Notes: a model not told the origin generated them from the sequence alone. Counted from the first letter of the stretch, positions 24,200 through 37,736 are shown. The stretch is 64,000 bases of DNA from Membranipora membranacea (GCA_914767715.1 OU612066.1:33638283-33702282), one strand, 5' to 3'. A program made the numbers and translations.

Positions 24200-25540
24200 A
24201 GATATCTTTGTAATTAATAGACTATGGTCAGAGCTGTTGCTCCTTGGTCAGAGCAGCCCTTTGAATTTCAGCCTAGGCAATTTATAAGGTGTATTGACTG
24301 TCGATAGCAAACAATACCTTAAAATTTGAAATTTTGCAGTTCTTGGCTCAAAAGTTCAAATTCAAGTTCAAATAAAAATCACAAGTGGCCTATTGGCTGT
24401 AGAATATTTGTTTCGGGTGTGGCTCCTACGAGTTCAGAATTAAACAAAAGGTATTTCTACCTTTTGGTTATTAGCCTCTGAACCATAGAAAAGGATTTGA
24501 ATCATTTATATTTCTTTTGAGACAGATTCTAAACATTTTGTCCAGGCACTCAGGTATGACTGCCCTTTTACATTTATTAACTTTGAACCATTGAAAGTTC
24601 TATTAGAGCAAATTTAAACCATAGATATTCAGATATATAATCATAGTGCTTCATAACAAACCAATCATATTACAGTAAAATAGGTGAGACCAGGAGTGAC
24701 TGTCCAATCAAAGTGCTTCAAAACAAACAAAGCATGATAGAATCACTGAGGTCAGACCAGCTGCATCTAGCGATTTTCAAAATAATGGCTACAAAAAGCC
24801 AAAATTCTCGTGCTGGCTGTTGGAAGTTTTCTATGTCATAGGATCAACTGCTGTTGTTCATACTACTCCCAAAGAGAAGATCAGGTATGAATCTAGTTCA
24901 GTTGGCAAAATTTGAAGCTGGATGGGCAAAACTGTAGGTGTTTATTGTGTGCAAAAATAGGGCTCAGCTGCCACATAAGTTGTCGAAAGTCCCTATTAGA
25001 TGTCTATTAGAGTTGGGGATAAGATGTCTATGTCTATTTGCACCCGCACATGTTATCATGAAACAACTCCAAACACTAATTGTGTTTAGAGTTGGGGATA
25101 ACAATAAATACAAGTATGAAGCTTGTTGTTACGTTCCCTCTCTGTAACAGTGCTCAGAGATGAACTTTATGCTGCTATTGTTTATTCAAGTATGATTCCA
25201 CTCGGACTGAACTTATAAACTCACTTCTGTAATAATAACAACAACAAACCTACACAGAGCTTTTCTGTTATCTCATTCTCAATCTGGAACTTGATCATCG
25301 GACAGTGAATTTGAATAGAATTAAGTTGCCATGAAAAAAAACGTTAACGAGAATATGCTACATGAACAGTTTGGATAAAGGCTCTAGACAACATTATAAC
25401 AATATTAATTTTGAAAATATCATGCGATATGCCCTTGTAGCAAATATAACTACAACACAAGCACTGCTACCTGTTTGCCTCCCTCAGAGCTTCCACGACT
25501 CATCCCAAAGGATTGAAGTTCGGTTCTACTGTCTGACATT
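24200..25540. other. Gene-free stretch downstream of METTL17
   Basis: Intergenic DNA and probably the METTL17 3' UTR on the minus strand. A TTTATT (AATAAA on the minus strand) lies at about 25,181. No other feature seen. Confidence 0.4.
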
Positions 25541-25541
25541 A

Positions 25542-28500
25542 TCAAGTTTTGTTATCACACAGTCCTTCATCATTCCCACAGTCACATTTTTCACTGGTAG
25601 GTAATTTGAAACTCTCTCTGCTCTTCAAATTATCTCCTCCGTCACATAGTTCTGCTTCATACTCTTCTATTGGACTATCGGTGTTTTCATTGTCGATATT
25701 CGTATCATTATGAGTGTCCACATCATCATGTTCAGAGTTTTCTGATAAGTGTTTTAGATCTAAGTCTGATGTATCAGTGTCATTTGAGGATTGATGTTGT
25801 TCAGCTATAGAGTCCCAGTCAACTAGAGGAAGCCGAGATCCCCAGGCGCTGTTCTTTACAAGCCGGAACGGAATACTATAAAAAATACATTCACATGTCA
25901 ACCCTTTGATTGAGCCAATATCATAGAATTCATAGTAAACCTAGACAGGACACCGTATACAGCATAAGTGAGAATTGTAGATGACGTTACGCCATGAAAT
26001 TGTACATGAGCATTGGTGCTATCATTGATTCGCAAACCACAATCCATTTTTGTTATTGGTAACTCTCTCAAACTTGATCAAATGAAACTGAAATATGCCA
26101 TAGATGCAACAGCTTCCAGTGATCAATTCGATGTTGGTTTTTACCGAAAAGTTTTGCCACCTATTATTACATGCCTCAATGCCTCAATGCTTATGCTCCA
26201 TTTATTGACTTGTTTATATTCTTTATTAAGTCTGTGGCCAATACCAAACAGTATATGATACATATCATTGTTCTATATTTGAAAACATTCACATGAATCA
26301 GTACAGAGAAAACTAACGATCATAATTGACTTACATTGATTCTCTGCGGGTGACGTTGGTTAGCCTGACTTTACCATCTGGGTAGCAGATATTACACTGC
26401 ATACAAGAAGGAGTGTTCTCTGTAACTCGATCTATCAGGCGAGGTAAGCGCTCGGTATCAGGGAACTCTCCTTTCTTTAGCACCACATAACTAAACCTGA
26501 ATAAAGAGGCAAACTCAGCTTACTGACAGGCTCTCAGCTATATCACACAAAACATGCAAACATAGACCTAGCCATGTACATGGTCTTTGCAATCAAAGTG
26601 ATTATAATAGCGCAGAAATGACCCAAGTATATGGATTGATTTGGAGTTTAAAATGCCTCAATCAGGAGAAAAAAAAGTATAAAATTATTAATACGTTTAT
26701 GGTTATGACACAGGTAGAAAGGTGTGAGTTTGAGACTCCACAGGTAGACTAAACTAAGTAAGTGTTGCCTGTGTTATGAAACAGTATTTAAGTATTCCAA
26801 ATGCTACAGATTAATTTGAGACATAGTTACCTCGTTGATGTTCCCTTTATTGTTTTCTTCTTCCTCTCTGCTTGTACTGGAGGTGCCTAAATAAACAGAA
26901 AAGCAAAAGTAAAGCCAGTCAGGTACTTAAAAAGCAACCCGCAACGTTACAGGGATGACAAAACAGACAGCTCTCGAAACGATGCTTCAAAATGTTAGCT
27001 TGGTGACTACTGCTAAGTAAGAAAAGATTCTCTAATTAATCTAAATGCAGTTAGGAGTTGTCTCACTACATCAACAGTTCCCATATGGAAGCCATGTGAC
27101 GCCAAAAAAAATATAAAATACTCGCCTCATATAACAGTTTACTTTTGTTATATACTCCAGTAGCATATGATGCTTGGAAAGAGCAGGAGAGCTTTTGTTT
27201 GAGCCTCGGGCAGGGCGAGTCGTGAGGGCACTGAAAGTGAAAAGGTAGACACATCGACAGGATAAAGTCATAAAAGTTATTAAAGATTACCCAGAAGAAA
27301 AACACAGTTGTGTTGGCAACTTTCCCATAATACAACATTAGCTTGAAACACCCAGGGACATATGGTGAAACTCTTTCATTTTGTCATGTTGAATCTCCGG
27401 GGGTTCTTCAATGTGGAATTAACTTGGTCATGGCAATCCTCAGAATGTTTGCAAGAAAAACATGGGGGCATTGCATACCGCCCTGCAGAGCCTCATTTAA
27501 CAGTGTCCAGACTAGCCCTTGGTGGTGATTGTTTATGAGTAATCATTCTGTGGTTGGGATGGGAGTGAGTCAACACATTAACAACTTACAGGAGAAAACA
27601 CACTTGCTCTGTTCTCTTCCGAATCATTATTTTTCTGAAATAAAAACAACAAAGATGTGACAAACTTTCGATACTTGATTTTTGATTGGTTATTTAACTG
27701 ACAATTTTGAATATTTTTCCAAAATAATTCACTGTCACAAATACACTAAGAAGGGTTGTTGGGAGTTTTTTTCAGATACACTAAATTCTCATGCATTGAT
27801 GTCACAATGATTTCAGGAGCTATCGATGCATGAAAATAGCTTTGGCTAAATTTTGGCTCACATCGGTCTGTGTTCCTTGATTTGATTTGGGCCGATTGGT
27901 GGCCAAGCGGTTATAAGCAAGGCTGTGACGTGGGATGCCCAGGTTCAAATCCTTCCTGCAGCAGATGTGTTAGAAGTTTCATCATCATGGGCACAGTAAG
28001 CATTCCATTTGCATCGAGAGGAATAAACTTCATTTGAGTGCCAAATGGTTACATGGAAACTCAGTGATAGTTGTCTCCCATTTGTACAGGGAAGGAATTT
28101 TCTTGTACATCCGACATTTCTATTCTTGTATAAAAATCTAACCTTGGCTGGTCATATACCTCAGATTTTTCCCAGTAAATGATTATAAATATAAATATAT
28201 ATATATATATACACATTACATTGAACTTGCTCGCATTGATATGCATATACCATAGACATTAATTTATAAAGTTTAGTTGTATGTTGTCTATGCCTGAGAC
28301 TCACTTCTATAAGGTGCATTCTAGCCTCTTCTACTATCTGATGACCCCGCGGTGTGCCGATATCTGTGATAATGAGATAACCTTCAGTCTGATCCCACAA
28401 TTTATCTATATATTGTAATCTAGTCTGCTTATTGGGTAACTCAAATAAACTATGAGAGCAGATGACCAGATCAAAACCTGCCTACAAAAGAATGCAAAAT

Positions 28501-31500
28501 AGCTAGACCTATAACAGCATTATCATGCTATACAGCATATACATAAATATAGCTAGAACATATACATGCAAGTCATGGGTGGATCCTGTCAAATAAATAT
28601 GAAAGACACCTTGCTCGCTCCTTGCTGAGCGATCGAGACCTGCTAGGGGTCTCATTCCTAAACTGCTCACTCAATGATGGCATTACAATCATTCTGAGTG
28701 AACGATTTGGAATAAAATTTGGCCAATGAAAGACTAAATTGCCAATGATTGCTAGTGAATTGATCGTGATAATGAGCTCCAAAAAGAGTCGCCCATTATA
28801 TTTGAAAGACCCCCTGAGTGGTTAGATCATTCATCTGGAACTTTTGTGGAGATTGGGAATGGAAGCCGTTACTAATAAGGTTTTACAGCAAATAGTGCCG
28901 ATAACAGCCTGCAGAGCTCCAGAGCTCATACACTAGACAATAATATGTTTAACATTGCCATCATCTAATTGAACCCAAGTTAATTGGGGGGCATAGTACA
29001 TACCTGCTGATTTGAATCTCTTCTCTCTAGCTGCTGCCTAAAGTAAACTCCTGGATATATCATATCATCATACTCTTCAGCTTCTAAATAGTTCATAATT
29101 TACAGCAAAAATATTAATACTGCTGCAGCAAAAATATAAAATGTTAAATCCTGACCTTGATCAGACAACATGATCATGTTTTAGGCATTCTAAGAAGACT
29201 GAGACAAATGAAGAATTTATATTATGCCCAAATCGAGTGAACAATTCAACATGGTCCGGTTCCTTTTTGAGTAGAATAAATAATCTATACATGTTGCTAA
29301 TAGTCATGAGTGCAGCTAGAGGAAGAACTGATGGCATTGACATTCTCAGACATTTGAGGCTTCCCATGGTGACACAGCTGTAAACCAAAATTACAAGAAA
29401 ATACTGTAGATCATGATAGGAATAGATAATAGTTTAGGGTTTTCTTTATTTACGGTGTCTTGCAGTGTAGACATCTGCAATACTGCAGCATCACAACCTG
29501 AACCTACACTCCACAATTTGACTTGATGCATTGGGTAACAGTATCACATACCTTGAAGAAGCAGTCTAGCTAGTGTACAGATATCTCCAGATTTATCCCA
29601 ACAGTAATGTTCTGATATTGACTCCTTCCATATTGCATTAGCTGCCCTGGAAGGAGATAGCAGGTGTAAATTCTCTAGGTATTTATTTCCCCAGACAAGA
29701 TCATATTAGTTTCGAATTTCTGTTGGAACATCAGAAAACAAAGATTTGCACACATATGCATACAAATTTCATAAAATTCCTATAAATAATGAATTCATAA
29801 ATTTCATAGGGAACTTTGACCTACCAAACAGATGTAGCGAGTCCACTTCCAAAATCGAGCATAGACTCGGGTTGAAACTGTGCGTCAATGTTGGCGATCT
29901 AGAATGATACAATAAAACAAACCGTGTCCATCATTGAATTCCATATCAAGAAGAATCTAATTCAGTGGTGTCCATGTGTTAGAGTTGCATTGACCAGAAC
30001 TTGGTCAGCAACACATGAACGATAAACCGTAAAGCCAAATTACAGGTTTACATCGCTACAAGCTGCATAGAAAATTAGATATACTTATTTGGAGTTGTCC
30101 GATTCACTTGCATGAACAGACAACTTGATACAACTGCATTTTCTCCATGATTTTCTAAGATCAATAAAGCAGCTTTTAATGATCATAATAATTATCACTT
30201 ATCATTATACTAGAATTGTAGCTAAGCTGATCTCACTGACCTCGTTCATGATCGAGTAGAGTGTAGCGTAGTTAGATAGAAGGTTACTACTCATATAGAC
30301 AAGACTTGTAAAGGCATCCATTTCTATAGGCTTCCAGTGATAGACTTGATTTCTAAGTTTTTTCTTTGTTTGTCGTTTAACATCAGCCATGTACTACAAC
30401 ACATACCCAAACATCATACATCACATCATTACCAGCAGCAGGCTCATACACAGAAGTTACAATTTATATCGACTGATTTTGGGTTAGGTTTTTGAAAAAA
30501 TAATTTGTAGAGGGTTGATTGTACTGTGTTTACATATTGCCTTTCTAAAATCAAGACAAACATATCTGGATGTTATTATCTAATCTTCAATGGAGTTCCA
30601 CTGGCTCAGTAAATGTATGAGCCTGATGAATAAACAGACAAGTGCCAGCAAGTGTGTGATTTAGCCCACATTGTTAGCATTAAAGAGAGTTTGTGTAGAT
30701 CAAGAAAATCAGAGAACGTAAGGTACGAAAATAATTTGGGTACATCGACCTTGTCCCACTTTGAAACTCAAATCATTTATTATAATAGATTTATATTATT
30801 GGTACCTCTTCCAGTTCCTCCTGGGTTAGATCTCTAGTTTCAGTCTTTTCTAGTTTCTTTCTTGTGATTTCTTTCTCAATCTTCTGAGCTAAGCTGTTCA
30901 AATCAGAATTCTCTGTTGGAATCCGCCTTTCTGATAGGTAATTTTTCAATTTCTTCACATCTACCTCTCTGTTTGGAATTGGATATTCTGTGAAAAGGGA
31001 AAAGTGGTTTCTTATAAATTCTTTGTCATAAAAGCAACCTATAGATATGGGTTTTAAAACTAAAGAAATAGACCGTGCCATGATACTGTTAATGTCATTA
31101 GCCAGTCACAATTATAAGACAACAGTTCAAGTAAATCTCTCACCAGGGAACAAGCTCCCATTGAATTGATGTATGAAGCTAATTTCTGTCCTGAGTAGAT
31201 GTTAGGATATGTGTGTTCCTACTCACGTTGTAGCAGTTTCACTGCTGCTTGCATCATTTTGGGGGGAGGTTTAATTGGCTTATTCAGAGCAGCTCCGGGG
31301 TGCTGAGTGTATTTGCTTGTAGATTGTGCTGGCATCGAATTGAAGTACTCCTGATAAGCGTCAGTGAACCTGGTTTCAGCTGGCATTCTGTACACATTCC
31401 GCGCACGTGGAGCCTTGCTGGTGTTGCTCTGTTCAGCTCCATTAGCCACTGTCTAAAAAATAAATCATTGAACATTATGCCCTTAGTAAACTTCATCGGC

Positions 31501-32353
31501 TACATACTAGGGGTAACAGCGTGTTAAGATAAAAAGTCACAAGAGTTGAGTCTATTTTTGGCGTTACTGTAAGTACAATTTAGAATTGCTGGGTACAATT
31601 TGTGAGACATTGTGATCCCTGATATGCTTGTGAAACAGCAATCTGTTTGAAAAAATGTCATCAGGAGTGTCTTACAATTAAAAAATTGCTAGAATTGCTT
31701 TCTGATTAATCACTCAGTGAGCGAGCAAAAAGTTCAGAAGTGTTCACAACAAAACAAGTCATTTAATGGAAGTCAGCAACTATCCTCATTGCTCTCCTTT
31801 GTTGCAGACTGACAATACTTATCACGTATGGTCTGTGATCTGGTAGGTGTATTGTGGGGATGTCGGTGGGGGAATCGAATCGGCTCACACTTAACTTACT
31901 CTGGTGAACAGAACATGCATTGTTTTGTTTTAACGACCAATACTTTTCAATACGATGACAATTATTATGACAGCTCCTTGATTATATGCAGGTTATGCTA
32001 CATTGAGTAGCAATAATAACATATAGTAACGAAAAAACCTAGACATGCATTAACTGATTCCAATGAACTCCCTCTCAGTTCTTGCCAGCACCAAGAAGAA
32101 TTGTCATCAATACCCATCTGCACTCCTTATTACAACTGTAATATAAACCCATGTGTTGGATCTTATTGGCTGTAGGATGGGACAACCAATCACAGCCAAC
32201 ACATTGGCTAATTAATGTATGTGTGCTACTAAACTAATAGTGTAATTGTCTTACACTTACAGCATATTCAGAGACAGCAGAAGACTTTAGGATTCTGGGA
32301 GAATAACATCCTTTCCACAACTGTTTATTGACTTTCCTACAACTTTTCAGCAT
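25542..32353 (-). CDS. METTL17: METTL17, mitochondrial ribosome small-subunit assembly factor (Rsm22 family)
   Basis: Thirteen exons, 5' to 3' on the minus strand: 32,353-32,261; 31,452-31,227; 30,987-30,806; 30,393-30,241; 29,898-29,825; 29,646-29,552; about 29,083-29,005; 28,481-28,305; 27,634-27,590; 27,230-27,156; 26,886-26,831; 26,496-26,335; 25,875-25,542. Together about 583 residues. The start MLKSCRKVNKQLWKGCYSPR is basic and acid-free, like a mitochondrial presequence. Diagnostic parts: SLVYMSSNLLSNYATLYSI, motif I MLDFGSGLATSVW, FDLVICSHSLFELPN, CPHDSPCPRLKQKLSCSF and CMQCNICYPDG. The Cys clusters fit the Fe-S cluster reported in the family. The protein associates with the mitoribosomal small subunit. 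Odd points: an acidic tail of about 85 residues after VDWDSIAEQ, and a weak GTATAT donor after exon 10. I could not settle the last base of exon 7. Confidence 0.92.
27896..27960 (+). repeat. tRNA-derived SINE-like segment
   Basis: TGGCCAAGCGGTTA (A-box-like, 27,899-27,912) is followed about 30 bp on by GGTTCAAATCC (B-box, 27,942-27,952). This is the internal RNA polymerase III promoter layout of tRNA-Ser/Leu-like genes. The flanking acceptor stem does not pair convincingly, so a SINE head or decayed tRNA relic is more likely than a working tRNA. It lies in METTL17 intron 8, antisense to the gene. Confidence 0.45.
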
Positions 32354-32648
32354 CCTGGCACTACACATGCAGCATCAATTCCCAGAGAACTTATCCTATA
32401 GTGGAAAACGCCTATCTGTGCTGGGCGATCACCTGTTGCAAAGAAAATTTGTTTTCACATGAGAGGCGAAAGCATTATAATGGACTCACTACAGTTTGTT
32501 ATTGAATTCATTGCGCATGCGTTAATGGTCAAGTTGCTAGGAAACCACTCTGACCAAGGGGCACTCTGGAGCACTGGATATTGTGTTGTGTAGTTGACTA
32601 AATGCAATTTCTTATTTGAACCTTTTGGTATTGGTTATAAAGAGAATC
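32354..32648. promoter_or_regulatory. Head-to-head promoter of METTL17 and the SPMIP1-like gene
   Basis: Only 295 bp separate the two start codons, which diverge. No TATA box is evident. The interval must hold both 5' UTRs and both promoters, and includes the X-box-like motif at 32,533-32,545. Confidence 0.7.
32533..32545 (+). promoter_or_regulatory. RFX X-box-like motif
   Basis: GTTGCTAGGAAAC differs by one base from the strong RFX target GTTGCTAGGCAAC. It is 104-116 bp upstream of the SPMIP1-like ATG, the usual position for X-boxes of ciliary genes. The product of that gene is an axonemal protein by homology, which supports a real site. Confidence 0.6.
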
Positions 32649-34631
32649 ATGGCTCCTGTCAATCTCATCAGCACACAGGCCCAGGCCTTCTGGACAGAAT
32701 CCATAGACAAAGAGGAAACAACAAGGCTGTCATGGCATGCAAAAAGGAAAGCTGGAGACACTCAGTCAAAACAGATGGAGGTAAACAAACATTCTTGTTA
32801 TTATGAACGGGGACTATGCTGAACAGATATGAAATAAGATCCTCTGTCCAAACCCAATTCCTTCCCCAACACCAGGATCAGTTGAAGGTATAGATTATAA
32901 ATGGGTTCCAAAAGATGCAATAATCAACTAAATTCACAATAAATATAATATATATTTATGTTCATGGTTTAACTGGTCAGTCCAAATGATAGTTGACGAG
33001 GAATCAGTTTAAATCTTACCAAGGACTCCTTGGTCCTAACGGGTCCTACTCAAACTGATGTGTGTCATTTTTGCCGACATCCTCAAAACAACCCGACTGT
33101 TTTGAGTCTGTTAACGATTACGTCGTTTAGACATCACAGGTTACATAAAAATGAGTTCTTTTGGTTAGATAAAGAGGTTTTTCCTATTTATGAACTCAGT
33201 TTAAATTACCTGGTTACAATTTGACTACAGCTTTGTCATACCATGTATGGTGTACTGTGACACAATGCCCCCTATATAAGTGGATTGAGGCTAGGCTTAG
33301 AGCCTGCTACAGAAACTCACTAGTAGTCCATCATCTTATCTCCCACCAGTTTCAATACTCTATGTTACACCTCTCAGCTATTTTACAATAAACAAAGAGT
33401 CAAAGAGGGCATGTATTAACAACCTCATCACTAGAAACCAGAGAGTTCTGTATTAATTTTATATCTAATCATGAACAAATTGTGCATTAGTCAATAAAAC
33501 TCACCGTATGCATGCAATCCGGAGAATACTCTCTACATTGTATATCAGAAAGAGAATATTCTGGGTATGACCTGGTATTCACCTCATTAAATATTTTCCT
33601 CTTCGCAGGTGTTCCGAAAGAAAATTGAAATGAATGCCATCAAACCTAACCTTGATCTCGTGAAAGGTCTTCCAAAAGTAGACAACAAAAGATTTGCAAA
33701 GCGCTCCATCAAATCTGTAAACGATGCCATAGACAAGGCAGCAGCAGACAGATTCGCAAGTAAAAGCACCTACATCGTCGCTGACATGATGCCCGTAGAT
33801 AATCGTACCAGACCTATGCTATACGATGGTGTCACAAAAGAAGAAAAGGGCCGTTATCAATATCTAAAGGTGAGCTTTGCGAATCTCTTCTCAATACTAA
33901 ACCCTTGTTCTATCAAATACAGAACTTACACTATTATGGTGAAATGACATGAGATAAGAATAGCTAATACTCAAAATTGATAAAAATGAATGATTTTGGC
34001 TGTTAAACCATTATAACAGGTGTTTGAACTACAGGGTGAATGTATAATTATAAATTCCACCAAACTATAAGCCAATCGTATAATAATACATCACACTAAT
34101 TGCTATCTGAATATAAATTATGAGTTTTATTATAATATTCCTGAAAATATAGTAATAATTTACAAGTTCCCAATCCACATTGACGTCAAAGACCGAGTAC
34201 GGTGATTGATTGAGCTACACATCACAATAATTGAATTGTGGTGTGTAGCTCAAATCAGTGAAAATGTGAATTCTCCCTGCATAAATCAATTGGATATACT
34301 ATTCCTTTTAATAGTATCATGTGTGATCAGGAAGTTTTATCACCCAGAAGTTTTGACAGAAGTTGTTAGATTGCAATACCCTCATAAAATTCATTTTGTT
34401 CTTCATCTCTATTTGCAGCTAAGACATAAAGTAGTACCAGAGAGGAAATACCAGTTTCCATTGCTCAGTTCCTGGGAGTATGGCTGGAAATTAGGAGATG
34501 TCATCAGGAAAGACGAGATAAAGAAACCAGAATTCGGTAGAACAGCCCTAATCCGTGACACTTTTTACACCCGCAACCAGATCCCACAATACCCATCATT
34601 CCAGCTCATGAAGTCTTACACCATGGCTTAA
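32649..34631 (+). CDS. SPMIP1: SPMIP1-like (ATP6V1FNB-like) sperm axoneme microtubule inner protein
   Basis: Three exons, 32,649-32,780, 33,609-33,869 and 34,419-34,631, all phase 0, give 201 residues. The N-terminal AFWTESIDKEETTRLSW resembles the family's FWKE..L.EK....W start. The core RPMLYDGVTKEEKGRYQYLK and the C-terminal PERKYQFPLLSSWEYGWKLG match the family hallmarks (LLYEG, GRYRYL, PE.RY.FP...S..YGW.LG) as I recall them from the vertebrate protein. There is no signal peptide or membrane segment; the middle is basic (a run of Lys/Arg around LVKGLPKVDNKRFAKRS). Vertebrate SPMIP1 binds inside sperm doublet microtubules. Expression in ciliated or sperm cells would fit the X-box. A polyadenylation signal AATAAA lies at 35,319. 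Assignment rests on memory of the family, hence the moderate score. Confidence 0.68.
33018..33034. repeat. Short palindrome ACCAAGGACTCCTTGGT
   Basis: A 17-bp perfect inverted sequence in intron 1 of the SPMIP1-like gene. Related ACTCCTTGG/CCAAGGAGT words recur at 36,076-36,092, 36,836-36,858, 36,958-36,968 and 43,783-43,791. Confidence 0.5.
34210..34253. repeat. Hairpin in SPMIP1-like intron 2
   Basis: TTGAGCTACACATCACAAT is followed by a 6-nt loop and ATTGTGGTGTGTAGCTCAA, 18 of 19 pairs plus one G-T pair. Probably a small palindromic repeat; no function is implied. Confidence 0.6.
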
Positions 34632-36797
34632 CGCCGCCTTACACAATGTGACGTCGCTCAAGCTAAGCCTTCCTCTAACCAGCAAACCGATTTCAAACTA
34701 ATTGAATTAAATCATTCCATATTTCTCAATCTTTGTTTGTTTGTTGTTGGTGCCACTTGGTCAGTTGATGACCAGATGCTCAAAGTTATATTTGTCATAA
34801 TTCTCTTCGTCCATTTTGCAATTCAATATTCATTCCGAAGCCCAAAGCTCTCTCAAAAGGTAGCAGTGGAATTCCAGAGAACTTGAACAAGTAATTAAGT
34901 AAACATGTACCTGTAATTGGATTGTCAAATTCAATTGTGTTTTGTGCAACTGATCCGCTATTCGGTAAATAGCTAGATATTGTTTCACTTGCCATTTGGT
35001 GGATGCAAGGTGTAGTGAATTGTGATGAAATTGTTCAGTCACGGTGATAGACAGTCAAAAGCTAAATAAGAACTTGAGTTATATTTTTTTAATTTTCAAT
35101 AAGTCAACATTTGGTCTTTTGTCCATTCTTTGTTGTGGATAATTGGTTAATCGTGTTACAGTTTCAGGTTAGATTGATTGGTTGTCTTTCAAAGAAGCCA
35201 ATGTTTTACCCCCTTTGTATTGAGTGACCATAAAAATGTCTTGTTACATTGCATAGACTGTGCCTTTATACACCGCATGTATCTTTATAGACTGTTATAT
35301 AAATCAATTAACTTTTATAATAAAATTTCAACGTCAAAATCATAACTTAACGAGACCATAGTCTGTCTTGGAGACCCCCCTCTCTAAACTGTTGCCTCCC
35401 CATGTGGCTGAGTGTCACAGTGTGATTTAATATAAATCTGTGGAAAAGTGTTACCTCTTAGATCTTGGAAATGCGAAACTCTGCCAAATGGAATGGAAAT
35501 TATTTCCATTTGCTTCATGTTACAGTAATTCCTGCTCCAATACGGCAAAAGAATTGACATCAGAAATAGATGCGCACACAAGAAAGAAAATGTTTTTTTT
35601 TGTATAAAATATTTCTTCATCTCCACAGGTTATATTTATACACTCTAACTGAAGAGGAAGGCAGCATAAAGAGAGCAATATTAAAACCGATTATTTGGTT
35701 TTACTTATCTTTAAGATACCTGAGCTTCGTTATTAGCTAGCAGCCATTCTAGTCACTCCATAAAACTTTCAATTGGATTCACTATTGGATTCACTATTCA
35801 ATCCTCAATCCTTATACCGAATGGCTTGTCATATACACATCAGGATCATGAAGCTGACTAGGGCTGGCTGGGGTTTTTATGAACAAATATGATAAACATC
35901 AGCGCTGCCATAGATTTCAGCCTGTACTTTGTATGAATGCAGATGCACAGGTCGTCAAGAGAATATCAGCAGACTTCCCGTGAGGAATATCATAGCTTTA
36001 GTGCGAAATGTATTGGCTTTCTGATCAAAGAATTGGCATGCAGATCCGACATGTCTCAGGTTTGAAAGCGGTTTGAGCAAGGACTCCTTGGTTTGAGTCA
36101 TGAGTGGCATCATTGCTACAAGTCATCCTTAGTACCCCAAGCACAGCCTGATGCATTTTCAAGTGTGTTCAGGAGAAATTTCCAATTTAAACGCTGATTT
36201 ATATAAATCTTCTCAATTGAAAGTTTTATCAAAATGACCCTCCCTGATTCCAGTATCTGCCAAAATAGCTCTCAAAAAATATGTTGTTGTCTCCTCTTTC
36301 TTATATTAGAAACCTGATAAATATAGCAAGGAGGTTTTCTACTCTTGTTGCTCAAAACTGTTGATGACAGGTAAATTTATTTCAAAATACTTATTCATAA
36401 AAAATTTTCCTGCAAGTGTTAATACCCAGTGAAAAAGCATCAACTCCAAAACAAAAACCGGATTTGCCAAACAAGTAAGTAAGCATAGATTGCTCCTATT
36501 ACACTTACTCGATTTTGAATTGGAAGTGGGGATGGGAGAGAAGGAGATGGCCATGGCCATTGTGTGGGCTCTGATAGGCAGTCCACACATTGGGCAAGGC
36601 TGATAAAGAAGAATGGTATGGGTCATGGGAGAAATAAACCACTTAATCTCAGGAGCAGAGACTGACTGAGAGAAGTGATAGTAGGTATAGTGTGTGAGGT
36701 CAAATAGTTTTACCCCTTTGTGAGGTCGTCTCATCTGGTAAACCTGTGACTGAGTCTGATGTAGTAATAAGGATGTTGGGCCAATATTTTAGTTGGA

Positions 36798-36858
36798 CCA
36801 GGGAGAATTCTCCCTGGTTGGACCAAGTCCCTCTAACTCCTTGGTTGGACCAAGGAGT
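36798..36858. repeat. Pair of palindromes
   Basis: CCAGGGAGAATTCTCCCTGG (36,798-36,817) is a perfect 20-bp palindrome. About 18 bp later ACTCCTTGGT, three bases and ACCAAGGAGT form a second. Both share a GTTGGACCA neighbour, so they look like diverged copies of one unit. Confidence 0.7.
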
Positions 36859-37671
36859 TCTTTGTGAACTGGTTCCCCTTTTCAAAGGCATGTAGTCAAT
36901 CAAGAAGGACAGAAGAGTAGAGGGACCCATTTTCAGTCCAGTCTTTTGTAACCTGGAACCAAGGAGTTAACTTACTTACTTCCCAATTAATCCTAACCGC
37001 CTAGCCTAATAGGGTGGGCATGCAGGATATATTAACCAGCTGTGGGTTGATGTTCATTGTGGTGTGCTGTTGCGGTATGTGTGCCGATGATGTTTTTACG
37101 TTCGATGAAAAAACTTAGAAAATTATGATCCAGAAAAAACACACTAATGTGAAAAACTTACAAAAAGAAAACATAACGTAAAAACTGCTTGCCGAAAACT
37201 GCTAGTTGATCGCCACTGGTCAATGGTGTTTCATTTATGTAGCCATGATACCGCTGACTAAGAAGTTAGTTAGAGGGCCTACTCCAAATCTTAGATCTCT
37301 TGCAATATATAACTGACCCCCACCATTAAAGACCATTGGTTAAAATACAAGCAGTATCTGTGCAAGACCTAATATCACGCTGTCCAATCTTGCACAGAAG
37401 CATCCAAACTTTCTTCTCTTGTGTATGGTGAATCTACGCTCAATAATCGTTATGCTAATGGAGGAACTAGAGATCATGTGCTTGGATAAATCTTGATTAA
37501 AAATATATTAGTCTAAATCAGAGGGTTTTATCACGCCTCACAGCCCGGACCATGAGCATCCAATATATTGGAGACAAAGTTGCAATGACTGTGCTGAATT
37601 GCTCTCTGTTTGTAGGCAGGTCAGAGCTCACTTGAGGTCCAACAAACCCCAGTACTCAGTTGACTGCAGTA

Positions 37672-37736
37672 GAATTCAAACCCCGGACCTCAAGCACTTG
37701 CATGTAAAAGACCCTGTGATCTAACCATCCACACCC
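37672..37736 (-). repeat. tRNA-derived SINE-like segment
   Basis: On the minus strand GGTGTGGATGGTTAGATC (A-box-like) is followed about 35 bp on by GGGGTTTGAATTC (B-box-like). This is the pol III internal promoter arrangement of a tRNA-derived SINE. The cloverleaf is not complete. A similar head without B-box, CTGAGTGGTTAGATCATTCA, occurs at 28,813-28,832. Confidence 0.4.

Noticed and set aside
27896-27960. A functional tRNA-Leu or tRNA-Ser gene
   Set aside because: A- and B-box resemblances exist but I cannot form the acceptor and anticodon stems; called SINE-like instead.
36339-36930. Minus-strand frames of 131 and 76 codons
   Set aside because: No domain, low-complexity composition and overlap with the palindrome cluster; no splice partners found.
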